DNA from: Thinopyrum elongatum
Taxonomy: Eukaryota; Streptophyta; Magnoliopsida; Poales; Poaceae
Assembly: GCA_011799875.1 (NCBI GenBank)
Contig: CM022298.1
Location: 48,483,375 to 48,547,374 of the forward strand
Length of the DNA stretch: 64,000 nucleotides
Direction: 5' to 3'
The position numbers were made by a program, and so were the translations under genes. Positions 22,334 to 35,120 of the stretch are shown in pieces (position 1 is the first letter of the stretch; every line of letters starts with the position of its first letter). The notes beneath the pieces were generated by a model. That model worked only from the letters and a program-made list of their open reading frames with translations. It was not told the DNA's origin and did not search any database.

Positions 22334-24706
22334 ATGAACCGACAATGTACGTACGGTGACCGACGCACCTCCGAGTATATTGAGGGCCTGCATAAATTTC
22401 TCGAAGTGGCTGAGGCAAACAAGCAGAATTGTTTTATGTATTGTCCATGTACTGTCTGTGGGAATACGAATGATCACTCTAACTTGAAAACTCTTTACAT
22501 CCACCTGCTTGAGAAGGGTTTCATGCCACACTATAATGTTTGGATCAAGCACGGAGAAAGAGGGGTTATGATGGAAGACAACGAAGAAGAAGAGGATGAT
22601 GACAACTATCCCCCTGAATACGGTGATACTGCAATGGGGGAAGCTAAAGATCATGAGGAACCAGAGGACGTGCCCGATGATGATCTTCGCCAGGTCATTG
22701 TTGATTCACAGAGAGAATGCCAAAGTGAAAGGGAGAAGTTGAAGTTCGATCGCATGTTAGAGGATCACAAAAAAGGGTTGTACCCAAATTGCGAAGATAA
22801 CAACACAAAGCTCGGTACCACACTGGAATTGCTGCAATGGAAGGCAGACAATGGTGTATCTGACAACGGATTTGGGAATCTACTGAAAATAATGAAGAAG
22901 AAGCTTCCAAAGGATAACGAATTGCCCGATAGTACGTACGAAGCAAATAAGGTTCTATGCCCTCTAGGATTGGAGGCGCAGAAGATACATGCATGCCCTA
23001 ATGACTGCATCCTCTACCGCGGTGAGTACGAGGATTTGAACGCATGCCTGGTATGTGGTGCATTGCGGTATAAGATCAAACGAGATGACCCTGGTGATGT
23101 TGAGGGCGAGCGCTCCAGGAAGAGGGTTCCTGCCAAGGTGATGTGGTATGCTCCTATAATACCACAGTTGAAACATCTGTTCAGAAACAAAGAGCATGCC
23201 AACTTGTTGCGATGGCACAAAGAAGACCGCAAGAAAGACGGGAAGTTGAGAGCAACCGCTGACGGGTCGCAGTGGAGAAAAATCGAGAGAAGGTGGGGGG
23301 ACTTTGCAAGTGACGCAAGGAACGTATGGTTTGGTTTAAGTGCAGATGGCATTAATCTTTTTTTTCCCGCAAAAAAAAATCCTTTTGTGGAGCAGAGCAG
23401 CAATCATAGCACCTGGCCCGTGACTCTATGTTTCTATAATCTTCCTCCTTGGTTGTGCATGAAGCGGAAGTTCATTATGATGCCAGTGCTCATCCAAGGT
23501 CCTAAGCAACCTGGCAACGACATTTATGTGTATCTAAGGCCATTAGTTGAAGAACTTTTACAGCTGTGGAATGGAAAAGGTGTACGTGTGTGGGATGAGC
23601 ACAAACAGGAAGAATTTGACCTACGTGTGTTGTTGTTTGTAACCATCAATGATTGGCCTGCTCTTAGTAACATTTCAGGACAGACAAATAAGGGATACCA
23701 CGCATGCACGCACTGTTTAGATGATACCGAATGTATTTATTTGGACAAATGCAGGAAGAATGTGTACCTGGGACATCATCGATTTCTTCCGACCAACCAT
23801 CTCTTAAGAAAGAAAGGCAAGCATTTCAAAGGTGAGGCAGATCATCGAAAGAAGCCCGTCCTCCGTACTGGTGATATGCCATGCTTGATATGGTCAAGGA
23901 TTTACAAGTAATCTATGGAAAGGGTCCTGGCGGACAATCTGTTCCGAATGACGCTGAGGAACGCGCACCCATGTGGAAGAAGAAATCTATATTTTGGGAC
24001 CTACCCTATTGGAAAGACCTAGAGGTCTGCTCTGCAATCGACGTGATGCACGTGACAAAGAATCTTTGCGTTAACCTGCTAGGTTTCTTGGACGTGTATG
24101 GGAAGAAAAAAGATACACCGGAGGTATGGGAGGACTAGCAACGTGTGCATGAAAAAGGCGGCATGCATCCAAAGCAATATCAAGGTCCTGCCAGCTACGC
24201 TCTTACGAAAGAAGAGAAATAAATCTTCTTTGAATGCCTACTCAGTATGAAGGTCCCGTCTGGCTTCTCGTTGAATATAAAGGGAATAATAAATATAGCA
24301 GAGAAAAAGTTTCAGAACCTAAAGTCTCATGACTGCGATGTGATTATGACGCAACTGCTTCCGGTTGCATTGAGGGGGCTTCTACCGGAAAACGTTCGAT
24401 TAGCCATTGTGAAGCTATGTGCATTCCTCAATGCAATCTCTCAGAAGGTAATCGATCCAGAAATCCTACCAAGGTTAAACAGAGGAGGTCATTGGGTTTT
24501 GTGTTGACTTTATTCCTGACCATAAGCCGATTGGTCTCCCTTAATCGTGGTATGAGGGGAGACTGACTGGAAAAGGCACGCTAGGAGCGGATTCAATAAT
24601 ATGTAGGGACGGGTATTCTTGGGCTCAAGCACACTACACAGTTCTACATAATTCTACCTTGGTGACCCCGTATGTCAATGAACACAAGAATTTTCTGCGC
24701 TCCAAA
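22334..24706 (+). pseudogene. CACTA element B transposase (TNP2 type), N-terminal and central part
   Basis: The start is the ATG at 22334, following an intron-like AT-rich leader. The associated zinc-binding region has YCPCTVCGN and GFMPHYNVWIKHGE. An acidic linker follows, then Transposase_21 (ACPNDCILYRGEYE, CLVCGALRYK, MWYAPIIPQLKHLFRN, HSTWPVTLCFYNLPPW, IQGPKQPGND, HACTHCLDD). A one-base shift near 23877 moves the frame to MVKDLQVIYGKGPGG. Stops occur at 24136-24138 (TAG) and 24220-24222 (TAA). At about 24480 the DUF4218 core between ISQKVIDPEILPRL and EVIGFCVDFIPDHKP is deleted. The gene is then interrupted at 24707 by the Gypsy element and resumes at 34315. Confidence 0.88.
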
Positions 24707-27257
24707 TGTAACACCCCCGTGTAATAGCCACTGTGACACTCTGTTAAGTATGCCTAGTCATCTCCATTTGCAGTGCCTGATCACTTTGGTTAAGTATTCA
24801 ACTCAAACTCTATTCTGAAAAATCAACTCAAATTCAAAAGTGAAATATGAAATTGCTCAAATCCTGCTTGAAAAATGTTCACTAAACAACAAATAATCCA
24901 GAAGCAATTATAAAAATATAAACAAAGATAATTGAGTTAGCTAAGTGACTCAAACTACATGAAACAGCACCAAAACAGAATTATTTAATTCATTTATAAT
25001 AATATCAAATTCAAATAAATTCCTACTTTGACCAAACAAGTTTTTGGTGAAAGGTAATAATGCACTGTAATTTTTGGGCCAAGTTTCATATTTGACATAA
25101 GTGCAAAAGTGGCCTAAACAATTACCTAACAGAAAAGAAATAAAGAAAAAGCAAAACAGAAAACAAGAAAATAAAACGAGGCACTGTGCACTGGGCCTAA
25201 GTGCACAGTGCCCCGAAAACGGCCCACCTGGCCCATCCCCTCCTCTCTCTCCTGCGTGTCGCCGTGCCCGTGGGCGAGCGCCCGCGCGCCGGCGAGGCGT
25301 CGACCGTGCCCGTGGGCGAGCGCCCGCGCGCCGGCGAGGCGTCGACACGCCGACGCCCACCGACGCCCGCAGCCGACGAAGGGATAAGGCCGAGGCCTCG
25401 AGCCGTTCCCCTGGCCTCTCCGTCACTCTCTCCCTCTCTCCCTCACTAGCTCCACCCCTCTCTCCTGCCGAGTCCGTCGAACCCAAGCGCGTCCGTTGCC
25501 GCAGCTCCGACGCCACCGCGGCCACGGCCATCACCTTGACCCGCCGTGATGTCGTGAAGGTACGCCGGCGTTCACTCGTTCGCCTGGAGCCCTCTGACAT
25601 AGCCAGGGACTGCCGCAGCTGCCGAATCGACCTCGATTGCATCTCCGGCCACTGAACGCCGCCGTTGTATCCGACGGCCTACTGCTGCTACTAATCCAAC
25701 GAGGGCTTTTCGTAGCCCCTCGGTGAGCTCCCCTCTTTCCTCTCCATCGCTTTGCACTGTCTATCGTCGCCTGTATCCGGCTGCCGTCGATGCCGTGAGC
25801 TCGCCGCCGCAGAGCACCTTACCGCCGTGGCCACAGTTGCTGTCGTGCTCATCCGAGCCCAGCATCGAGCTCCTGGAGCTCGTGCGGGTCCAGCGAACAC
25901 GCGTGCATGCCTCCCCGAGCCTCTTAGTTCCGTCTCCGTCATTGCCCGAACTCCGGCGCCCGCTCCGCCGCTCGCCACTGCCGTCTCCGGCTGTTTCCGG
26001 TTGAGTCGCCGCCACGGAACGATGTGCGAGTGAGAGGCCGATCGAACGCAAGTGGTCGCGTGCGTTTTGGCGCAATGTAGACGAAATCCGAGCGACTCCA
26101 GCGAGCTCCGCCGCAAATTTGGTCGCCGGAGTAATCTCCGGCGCCGGTCGCCGACGTGGCATGACAGGTGGGACCCCCTGGGTCACTGACTGCGGGCCCG
26201 AGGGGCCCAGTTGACTGAGTTGACTCAGTCAACTTTGCTGACTGGGCACTCTGTGTCTATGACATGCGGGCCCCACCGCTTATTAGGTTAAATAAAACAT
26301 TTTATAAATAAAAATAATTAGATTAACCTAATTACTCACTGACAGGCTGGGCCCACTCCCCTAAATAGTCTGTTAATTAGATTAATCCACAGTTAGTCTA
26401 ACAGAGGCTGACATGTGGGTCCCACCGGACCCACATGTCAGGTTTGACCCTGGTCAGCGAGTCTGTTGACTGCTGACGTCATCCTCTAGTCATGCTGACG
26501 TCATAATATGTTTTAGAAAATTCTGTTAATAAAAGTAATTTTAGAAAATATTTAAATCTTTGAAAATTTATAACTCTTAAACCGTAGCTCAGATCGAAAA
26601 ACTTAAAACATGAAAGTTGCTCAGAACGACGAGACGAATTTGATCGTGTCGTCTGTTTCTATGTCGGAACCCCCTACGTAGGTGAACCCACAACTTCAGG
26701 GCCATATCCGGTAGATGAATAGTGCTTATACACCGGTTAATAAATCCAACTCTAATCCTATAATAAATAAAATGACCTAGATGCATCTTTAGGCAATCCT
26801 GCACTGCGTCCTAGGCATGGCATGCTTGTGTTGCATCGATTGCTGTCTATTTACCTGTTTCTTCCCCCTCTTCTCTCTCGGTAGACCCCGACGTCGACGT
26901 AGCTCCCGAGGCCGACGCCGCTCAGGAGCCCGACGACGCAGTTGACGATCTTGCCCTTGCTGCCGAGCAAACAGGCAAGCACCCCCCTTTTGAGTATTCC
27001 GATATCGCCCACTCTTTTCTCTCTTATGCTTGCATTAGAAGTTACTGTTGCTGCTGTTATCCTATTTCTGCTGCATAGCCTGATTATTGTAACCTGCTAT
27101 TGTTACCTGCCTATTTATCCTAAACTGTTTAGTATAGTTTGGGTAGAGACCCAGCAGAGACCCCACATTATCCCGACTGCCCCGCTGGATCATCAGAAGA
27201 CCCGATCAACGGGATCGAAGACCAGGCCCCGACACCGCACGTCACTTCCCCTTAGTT
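24707..27257 (+). repeat. Left LTR of the Gypsy element, truncated
   Basis: Colinear with 30119-32601 of the right LTR with scattered substitutions and small indels. Similarity stops after CCCCTTAGTT at about 27257. It contains a 42 bp tandem duplication at 25263-25346 that the right LTR lacks. Confidence 0.9.
25263..25346 (+). repeat. 42-bp tandem duplication in the left Gypsy LTR
   Basis: Two identical 42 bp units beginning CGTGCCCGTGGGCGAGC stand side by side at 25263-25304 and 25305-25346; the right LTR has one diverged copy near 30673. Confidence 0.9.
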
Positions 27258-30080
27258 TGTCATTGAATTGAAGCCTGGCACCACTCCTATTGCGAAGCAT
27301 CCTTACAAGATGCCACCGCACCACCTTCTTGAGCTTAAGGAAGAAATCGATAAATCACTTAAGAATGGCTTCATCCATCCTAGTTCCTCTTCCTGGGGAG
27401 CACCGTCTCTCTTTGTCAAGAAGAAAGATGGTACGAATAGGTTGGTCCAAGATTACCATCCTATCAACCAGGCAACCATTCAGAATAAATATCCGCTTCC
27501 CCGGATCAATGATTTATATGATCAACTTGCTGGATCTTCGGTGTTCTCTAAACTCGACTTGAGGTTGGGTTATCACCAGATCTGTGTCCGTGAAGAGGAT
27601 ATTCCGAAGACCGCTTTCGTTACTCGTTATGGCTCCTATGAATACACCGTCATGTCATTTGGCCTAACGAATGCTCCAGCTACGTTCTCCCGCCTGATGA
27701 ATTATATATTCATGGATTACCTCGACAAGTTCATCGTGGTTTATCTGGATGATATTCTAGTATATTCGAAGAATAAGGAAGAACATGCCGAGCATCTTCG
27801 CCTTGTTCTGGAGAGGCTTCGAGAGCACAAGTTGTATGCCAAGTACTCTAAATGTGAATTCTGGCTTTCTGAAGTAACCTACCTTGGACATGTGATTTCT
27901 AAGGACGGTATCGCCGTTAACCCGGAGCGTGTTCAGGCTATTCTTGACTGGACTCCTCCGAAGAATGCCAAGCAAGTCCGAAGTTTTCTCGGCCTTGCAA
28001 GTTATTGCCATCGATTCGTCGAGAACTTTTCCAAGATTGCCAAGCCCCTGACTAACCTGCTTCACAAAGGCGTTAAGTTTGAGTGGACAGACAAATGTCA
28101 AGAAAGTTTCCAGACTCTCAAGGACAAGCTTACTTCTGCTCCAGTGCTTGCTCCTCCTGATTCACGCAAGGACTTTGTGATATATTGTGACGCCTCTCGT
28201 CAAGGATTAGGCTGTGTCCTAATGCAAGAGCGAAAGGTAATTGCATATGCCTCGCGACAATTGCGTCCACATGAAGAGAACTATCCAGTGCATGATCTCG
28301 AACTCGCTGCTGTGATCTATGCTTTGAAGCAGTGGCGACATTACATTCTTGGTAACCGGTGTGAGATTTATACCGATCATCAAAGCTTGAAGTATTTGTT
28401 CACCCAACCGGATCTTAATCTCCGTCAACAACGATGGTTGGAAACAATTACGGACTATGACTGTGGTATTTATTATACCCCTGGCAAGGTTAATGTGATG
28501 GCTAATGCCTTGAGCCGCAAGTCCTATTGCAATAACCTCATGGTTAAGCAAGCTCAACCCCAACTTTATGAAGAATTGCACAAGTTGAACATCTGCATCG
28601 TTCCGCAGGGTTCTCTTAATAACCTTGTGGTACAGCCAGATCTTGAGAAAGCTGTAAAGATTGCGCAAGCCAAAGATGCCGAAGTAGATCTAATGAAGAA
28701 AGAACTTCACCTTGATAAGTACAGGGATTTCTCAATTGCTGAAGATGGAACCTTGTATTTCAGAGACCGCATTGTGGTACCTCATTTCGAGCTTATGACA
28801 GACAAGGTCATGAAGGAGGCTCATGATACACCGCTGTCTATCCATCCGGGTAGCACCAAGATGTATCGCGATCTTCGACAAAGGTACTGGTGGTCTAGAA
28901 TGAAGCAGGACATTGCTCGATATGTCGCTGAATGTGACGTATGTCGTCGCGTGAAAGTAGAACATCAGAAGCCCGCTGGAATTCTTCAACCACTCCCTAT
29001 TCCTTTGTGGAAGTGGGATAAAGTGTAGATGGATTTCGTTACTGGTTTCCCAAGTCTCAGAAAGGTCACGATGCTATTCTTGTCGTCGTCGACCAACTTT
29101 CCAAGGTTGCTCATTTTCTGCCTGTCAAGGAGACTATCACCGCTAGCCAGCTAGCGGAGCTGTATTTCTCCAGAATCGTTTCACTCCACGGTATTCCGAA
29201 GGAGATCAGTTCAGACCGTGGCGGTCTTTTCACCTCCAAGTTCTGGGAAAGTTTCCAAGAAGCTATGGGAACTCACATTACATGGAGTTCAGCTTATCAT
29301 CCCCAATCCCAAGGCCAAGTTGAGCGAGTTAATCAAGTGCTTGAAGATATGCTTCGGGCTTGTGTTATATTGTTCGGTAAGAAGTGGGAAGAATCTCTTC
29401 CGTTTGCCGAATTCTCTTATAATAACAGTTATCAAGCCAGCTTGAAAATGGCCCCCTTCAAAGTGCTATACGGGCGTAAATGTCGAACCCCTCTGAATTG
29501 GTCAGAAACTGGGGAACGACCCCTCGTGGAACAGGACATTATTCAACACGCCGAAGAACAAGTCAGAATTGTCCGAGAAAATCTCAAGGCGGCTCAGGAC
29601 CGCCAGAAGAGCAACTATGATCGCAAACGATGGGGTCTGACTTATCAACCAGGTGATCAAGGTTATCTTCGTGTCACTCCTATGAAGGGCACTCGTCGAT
29701 TCGGAATCAAGGGCAAGCTAGCTCCTCGCTATATTGGTCCCTTTCGCATTGTTGCCAGACGTGGACAGGTGGCATATAAATTGGAGTTGCCACCGCAATT
29801 CTCTCATATCCACGACGTCTTTCATGTATCGCAGCTTCGTAAATGATTCAAGGAATCTCCACACAGAGCAGTGGATCACGAGATGCTCGAACTACAAGAT
29901 GATCTTTCTTATAAGGAGCATCCCATCCGCATTCTCGATGAAGCTGAACGTCGCACTCGTCAGAAGACGACCAAGTTCCTGAAAGTGCAGTGGTCGAATC
30001 ACACTGCAGATGAAGCCACTTGGGAACACGAGGATCCTCTTCGGGAAGAAGATCCCGACCTCTTTCCGTCTACCTCCTAA
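27258..30080 (+). pseudogene. Gypsy pol polyprotein: RT, RNase H, integrase, chromodomain (disrupted)
   Basis: The remaining polyprotein begins inside the reverse transcriptase ([15 protein letters not shown]). The YLDD catalytic site is intact ([13 protein letters not shown]). RNase H ([25 protein letters not shown]), the integrase HHCC zinc motif (28800-28970), the DD35E core (SSDRGG to GQVERVNQ) and a C-terminal chromodomain (KVQWSNHTADEATWEHED) follow. Lesions: a stop at 29026-29028 between zinc finger and integrase core, a one-base loss near 29050, and a TGA at 29843-29845 before the chromodomain. Gag and protease are absent through deletion. The protein cannot be made whole, so the copy is non-autonomous. 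Confidence 0.92.
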
Positions 30081-30104
30081 ATTCTCGGGATGAGAATTTC
30101 TTTT

Positions 30105-30118
30105 AGAGGAGGAGAATT
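30105..30118 (+). other. Polypurine tract of the Gypsy element
   Basis: AGAGGAGGAGAATT directly precedes the right LTR start TGTAACACC at 30119, the place where plus-strand DNA synthesis is primed in LTR retrotransposons. Confidence 0.75.
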
Positions 30119-33100
30119 TGTAACACCCCCGTGTAATAGCCACTGTGACACTCTGTTAAGTATGCCTAGTCATCTCCATTTGCAGTGCCTGATCACTTTG
30201 GTTAAGTATTCAACTCAAAATCTATTCTGAAAAATCAACTCAAATTCAAAAGTGAAATATGAAATTGCTCAAATCCTGTTGGAAAAATGTTCACTAAAAA
30301 CAAATAATCCAGAAGCAATTATTAAAATATAACAAGATAATTGAGTTAGCTAAGTGACTCAAACTACATGAAACAGCACCAAAACAGAATTATTTAATTC
30401 ATTTATAATAATATCATATTCAAATAAATTCCTACTTTGCCCAAACAACTTTTTGGTGAAAGGTAACGATGCATTGTAATTTTTGGGCCAAGTTTCATAT
30501 TTGACATAAGTGCAAAAGTGGCCTAAACAATTACCTAACAGAAAAGAAATAAAGAAAAAGCAAAACAGAAAACAAGAAAATAAAACGAGGCACTGTGCAC
30601 TGGGCCTAAGTGCACAGTGCCCCGAAAATGGCCACCCTGGCCCATCCCCTCCTCTCTCTCCTGCGTGTCGCCGTGCCCGTGGGCGAGTGCCCGCGCGCTG
30701 GCGTGGCGTCGACACACCGACGCCCGCAGCCGACGAAGGGATAAGGCTGAGGCCTCGAGCCGTTCCCCCTGGCCTCTCCGTCACTCTCCCCCTCTCTCCC
30801 TCACTAGCTCCACCCCTCTCTCCCGCTGAGTCCGTCGAACCCGAGCGCCTCCGTCGCCGCAGCTCCGACGCCACCGCGGCCACGGCCATCACCTTGACCC
30901 GCGGTGATGTCGTGAAGCTACGCCGGCGTTCACTCATTCGCCTGGAGCCCTCTGACGAAACCAGGGACCGCCGCAGCTGCCGAATCGACCTCGATTGCAT
31001 CTCCGGCCATCGAACGCCGCCGTTGTCTCGGCGGCCTACTACTGCTACTAATCCAACGAGGGCTTTTCGTAGCCGCTCGGTGAGCTCTCCTCTTTCCTCT
31101 CCATCGCTTTGCGCTGTCTATCGTCACCTGTAGCCGGCTGCCGTCGATGCCGTGAGCTCGCCGCCGCAGAGCACCTCACCGCCGTGGCCACAGTCGCCGT
31201 CGTGCTCGTCCGAGCCCAGCATCGAGCTCCTGGAGCTCGTGCGGGTCCAGCGAACACGCGTGCATGCCTCCCCGAGCCTCCTAGTTCCGTCTTCGTCATT
31301 GCCCGAACTCCGACGCCCGCTCCGCCGCTCGCCACCGCCATCTCCGGCCGTTTCTGGTCGAGCCGCCGCCACGGAACGATGCGCGAGCGAGAGGCCGATC
31401 GAACGCAAGTGGTCGCGTGCGTTTTGTCGCAACATAGACGAAATCCAAGCGACTCCGGCGAGCTCCGCCGCAAATTTGGTCGCCGGAGTAATCTCCGGCG
31501 CCGGTCGCCGACGTGGCATGACAGGTGGGACCCCCTGGATCACTGACTGCGGGCCCGAGGGGACCAGTTGACTCAGTCAACTTTGCTGACTGGGCACTCT
31601 ATGTCTATGACATGCGGGCCCCATCGCTCATTATGTTAAATAAAATGTTTTTATAAATAAAAATAATTAGATTAACCTAATTACTCACTGACAGGATGGG
31701 CCCACTCCCCTAAATAGTCTGTTAATTAGATTAATCCACGGTTAGTCTAACAGAGGCTGACATGTGGGTCCCACCGGACCCACATGTCAGGTACTCAGGT
31801 TTGACCCTGGTCAGCGAGTCTGTTGACTGCTGACGTCATCCTCTAGTCATGCTGACATCATAATACATTTCAGATAATTCTGTTAATAAAAGTAATTTCA
31901 GAAAATATTTAAATCTTTGAAAATTTATAACTTTTAAACCATAGCTGAGATCGAAAAACTTAAAACATGAAAGTTGCTCAGAACGACGAGACAAATCTGA
32001 TCGTGTCGTCTGTTTCTATGTCGGAACCCCCTACGTAGGTCAACCCGCAACTTCGGGGCCGTATCCTGTAGATGAATAGTGCTTATACACTGGTTAATAA
32101 ATCCAACTCTAATCCTATAATAACTAAAATGACCTAGATGCATCTTTAGGCAACCCTGCACTGCGTCCTAGGCATGGCATGCTTGTGTTGCATCGATTGC
32201 TGTCTATTTACCTATTTCTTCCCCCTCTTCTCTCTCGGTAGACCCCGACGTCAACGTAGCTCCTGAGGCCGACGCCGCTCAGGAGCCCGACGACGTAGTT
32301 GACGATCTTGCCCTTGCCGCCGAGCAAACAGGCAAGCACCCCCCTTTTGAGCATTCCGATATCGCCCACTCTCTTCTTTCTTATGCTTGCATTAGAAGTT
32401 ACTGCTGCTGCTGTTATCCTATTTCTGCTGTGTAGCCTGATTATTGTAACCTGCCTGTTTATCCTAAACTGTTTAGTATAGTTTGGGTAGAGACCCAGTA
32501 GAGACCCCACATTATCCCGACTGCCCCGCTGGATCATCAGAAGACCCGATCAACAGGATTGAAGACCAGGCCCTGATACCGCATGTCACTTCCCCTTAGT
32601 TGCTCGACACTAGTAGGTTACTATCGAGTGCCGAGGGTGATACTTCGTCAGCACTTCTGATGATAACCTTGTAGGTTAGTTAATCGGGCATGGTCAGCGA
32701 GGGTGATTCCTCCTACACCACCCCCGATATCGACGTCGTCGTGCAACCTCTCAAGTGTTGACCTCGAGGGTGATTCCTCCTTCGTTCACCTTGACGGTAA
32801 CATCAGAGGGAATTCCATCGAGGGTGATTCCTCAGGGTTCCCCTTGGTGTTAGACACACGGTTACCATTGTTACTATGACTTTACATTGTAACTTGTTAC
32901 TAAAGACGGGTCGGCCCTGAGGGGTACCCGCGCGAGCTTAATTGCGAGTGATGTGGAATCGGGTGGACCTGGACGGTGCCCGAGTATTGAATACGAGGCC
33001 TGGCCGGGCATTCCTAGCTCTTGCCGCAAGTCCTCGAGACGGGGCGACGGGGTCACATCTTTCGTGAGTCTCTGCTCGTTACCGCACTACCAACACACTA

Positions 33101-34309
33101 ACGGTTTGGATATTTAATCCGAGGGGCCTCTGGCCTGATAGCACTAACCATCACGTGGGCATAGTATGGGCGTTCTGCGTCGTATACTTCAGTCGAAGCT
33201 TAATGGACGTCAGCGACTGAGCGGCGCGCGCCGAGTTGGACTGGTTACGCAACTGTGCTTGTATTAAGGGGTTGCTAGGTCTGCTCTCGGTCACCTGACG
33301 CAACATGCAGGAGTTCCCGGGGCGATGGCCCAAGACCACTGGGGGCATAGGTTAGTCCGGCGTGCTGACCTCTCTGTTAAGTATCTAGTCGGGTTGCGGC
33401 GTATTGTTTGGCCGAGGCCGGGCATGATCCAGAAAAGTGTGTCCGGCCGGAGTTAATCGAGCGTGGTGGGTAAGTTGGTGCACCCCTGCAGGGAAGAACT
33501 AATCTATCGATAGCCTGTCCTACGGTAACGGACACTCGGAGTTGTATCCCGATTGGTACAACTAGAACTTGAGATGATAACTGGATAGTACGGCTCTGGG
33601 ATTGCTTTCTCGTAGGGAGTCGAGGAAGGATCTCTGGGCGAGGTTGATATCAGTGCTGCTACTTTACTTTATGCTAATCTGCACTCTTCTAATGCTGCAA
33701 GACTGCTGAAGCTGTTGAAGATGCTAGTCTTCGATAGGACTAGGCTGTCCCCTCTATTCTGGCATTTCTGCAGCCCAGTCCACATATACAGCCTCCTTTG
33801 ATAATGTTGCATATGTAGTGTAGATCCTTGCTTGCTGAGTACTTCGGATGAGTACTCACATTTGCTTTGCTTTCTTTTTCTCCCATATCCATTTGATGCC
33901 ACCAGACGACGGAGCCCCTGAGTTAGTTGCCCCCGCCGACGGTTACTACTACTACCCTCCCGGCGAGTACTACTATGAGGAGCCGACCGACGACCAGGAG
34001 TAGGTTCGGAGGATCCTAGGCAGGAGGCCTACGCCTTTCGATCGTAGTATTTTATTTTGCTCCACCTTCCTAAAGGGTTAACTCTATTTCTGTAATATAT
34101 ATGTACCCGGATATCTGATGCTTCCGCTGACGCTTGTATGTCATCGAGCTATGTATTCGAGACCTCGAGGCCCCTGGCTTGTAATATAAAGCTTGTATGA
34201 CTTTATTTATGTTTTAGAGTTGTGTTGTTATATCTTCAAGTGAGTCCTTAGGCTTGATCATGTGCATTTGCGTGTATGGTTAGTGCACGATTAAGCCGGG
34301 GTCGTCACA
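30119..34309 (+). repeat. Right LTR of the Gypsy element, complete
   Basis: The 4191 bp LTR begins TGTAACACCCCC and ends GTCGTCACA. Part 30119-32601 matches the left LTR. The remaining 32602-34309 is unique here because of the left LTR deletion. It includes a coding-like stretch at 33899-34003 rich in tyrosine, proline and glutamate codons (DGAPELVAPADGYYYY) and a second one near 32243-32330 (DPDV, DDVVDDLALAAEQTG). Neither starts an obvious ORF. Confidence 0.92.
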
Positions 34310-34314
34310 CCAAA

Positions 34315-35051
34315 CACCCGGAGCAGTCTGACGACTGGATTACATGTGATTATGTGAACACATCAGGACTTTCGGCAGTTGGTTGCATACACATCTCATG
34401 GGTAACAACATTGTTGGAGATGAGCTGTACTCGTTGGACAGGACACCATCTTCGACTGTAATGACTTACCAAGGGTACAAGATAAATGGGAATACATTTT
34501 ACACAATCGCCCAAGATCAAAAGTGCACCAACCAAACCAGTGGTGTCCGCTTTGATGCAGCAACCAACAGGGGAAAGGACACATATTATGGTTACATAGT
34601 GGACATATGGGAACTTGACTATGGACATGATTTTAAGGTCCCTTTGTTTCGGTGCAAATGGGTCAATCTGTCAGGAGACGGGGTACAGGTAGACCCACAA
34701 TACGGAATGACAACAATGGATCTCAACAATCTTGGATACACAGACGAACCATTCGTCCTAGCCAATGATGTGGCATAGGTTTTCTATGTGAAGGACATGT
34801 CTACCAAACCGAGAAAAAGAAAAGATAAGGAAGCGAATACATCATACGATGAGCCAAAGCGCCACATAGTTCTTTCAGGGAAAAGAGACATCGTGGGAGT
34901 GGAGGGTAAGACAGACATGTCTAAAGATTATGAAAAGTTTCATGAAATTCCTCCCTTCAAAGTGAGGGCTGACCCAAGCACCCTGTTAAACGATGAAGAT
35001 TATCCATGGTTACGGCGCAATAAGCAAGGGACACACGCAAAGAAAAAGTGA
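34315..35051 (+). pseudogene. CACTA element B transposase, C-terminal part
   Basis: Continues the transposase broken at 24706: the codons before the insertion (EHKNFLRSK) run into HPEQSDDWITCDYVNT here. A one-base shift near 34365 separates that from THLMGNNIVGDELYSL. The DUF4216 region follows (YQGYKINGNTFYTIAQD, YYGYIVDIWELDYG, FRCKWVNL). A TAG at 34776-34778 interrupts before VFYVKDMSTKPRKRKD, and the final stop is at 35049-35051 after a lysine-rich tail. Confidence 0.87.
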
Positions 35052-35120
35052 AGACTTTATCTCCACAACTATTCTGATGATGGCTTTGATCTAGAATATC
35101 ACTGCATTTACATGTCAAGA

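Larger units (their letters stand above)
24707..34309 (+). mobile_element. Gypsy (chromovirus-type) LTR retrotransposon with large internal deletion
   Basis: The element is bounded by TGTAACACCCCC at 24707 and GTCGTCACA at 34309, with the 5 bp duplication CCAAA at 24702-24706 and 34310-34314. The full LTR is the right one (30119-34309, 4191 bp). The left LTR stops at about 27257 and is fused directly to the reverse transcriptase region, so about 1.7 kb of LTR, the primer binding site, gag and protease are missing. A purine tract AGAGGAGGAGAATTT precedes the right LTR. Order RT, RNase H, integrase, chromodomain identifies a Gypsy chromovirus; I do not name the family. Confidence 0.93.

Noticed and set aside
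24950..26232. Several 100-230 residue ORFs on both strands in the Gypsy LTR (and their counterparts at 30359-31580)
   Set aside because: GC-rich low-complexity readings overlapping on both strands, not conserved in frame between the two LTR copies.
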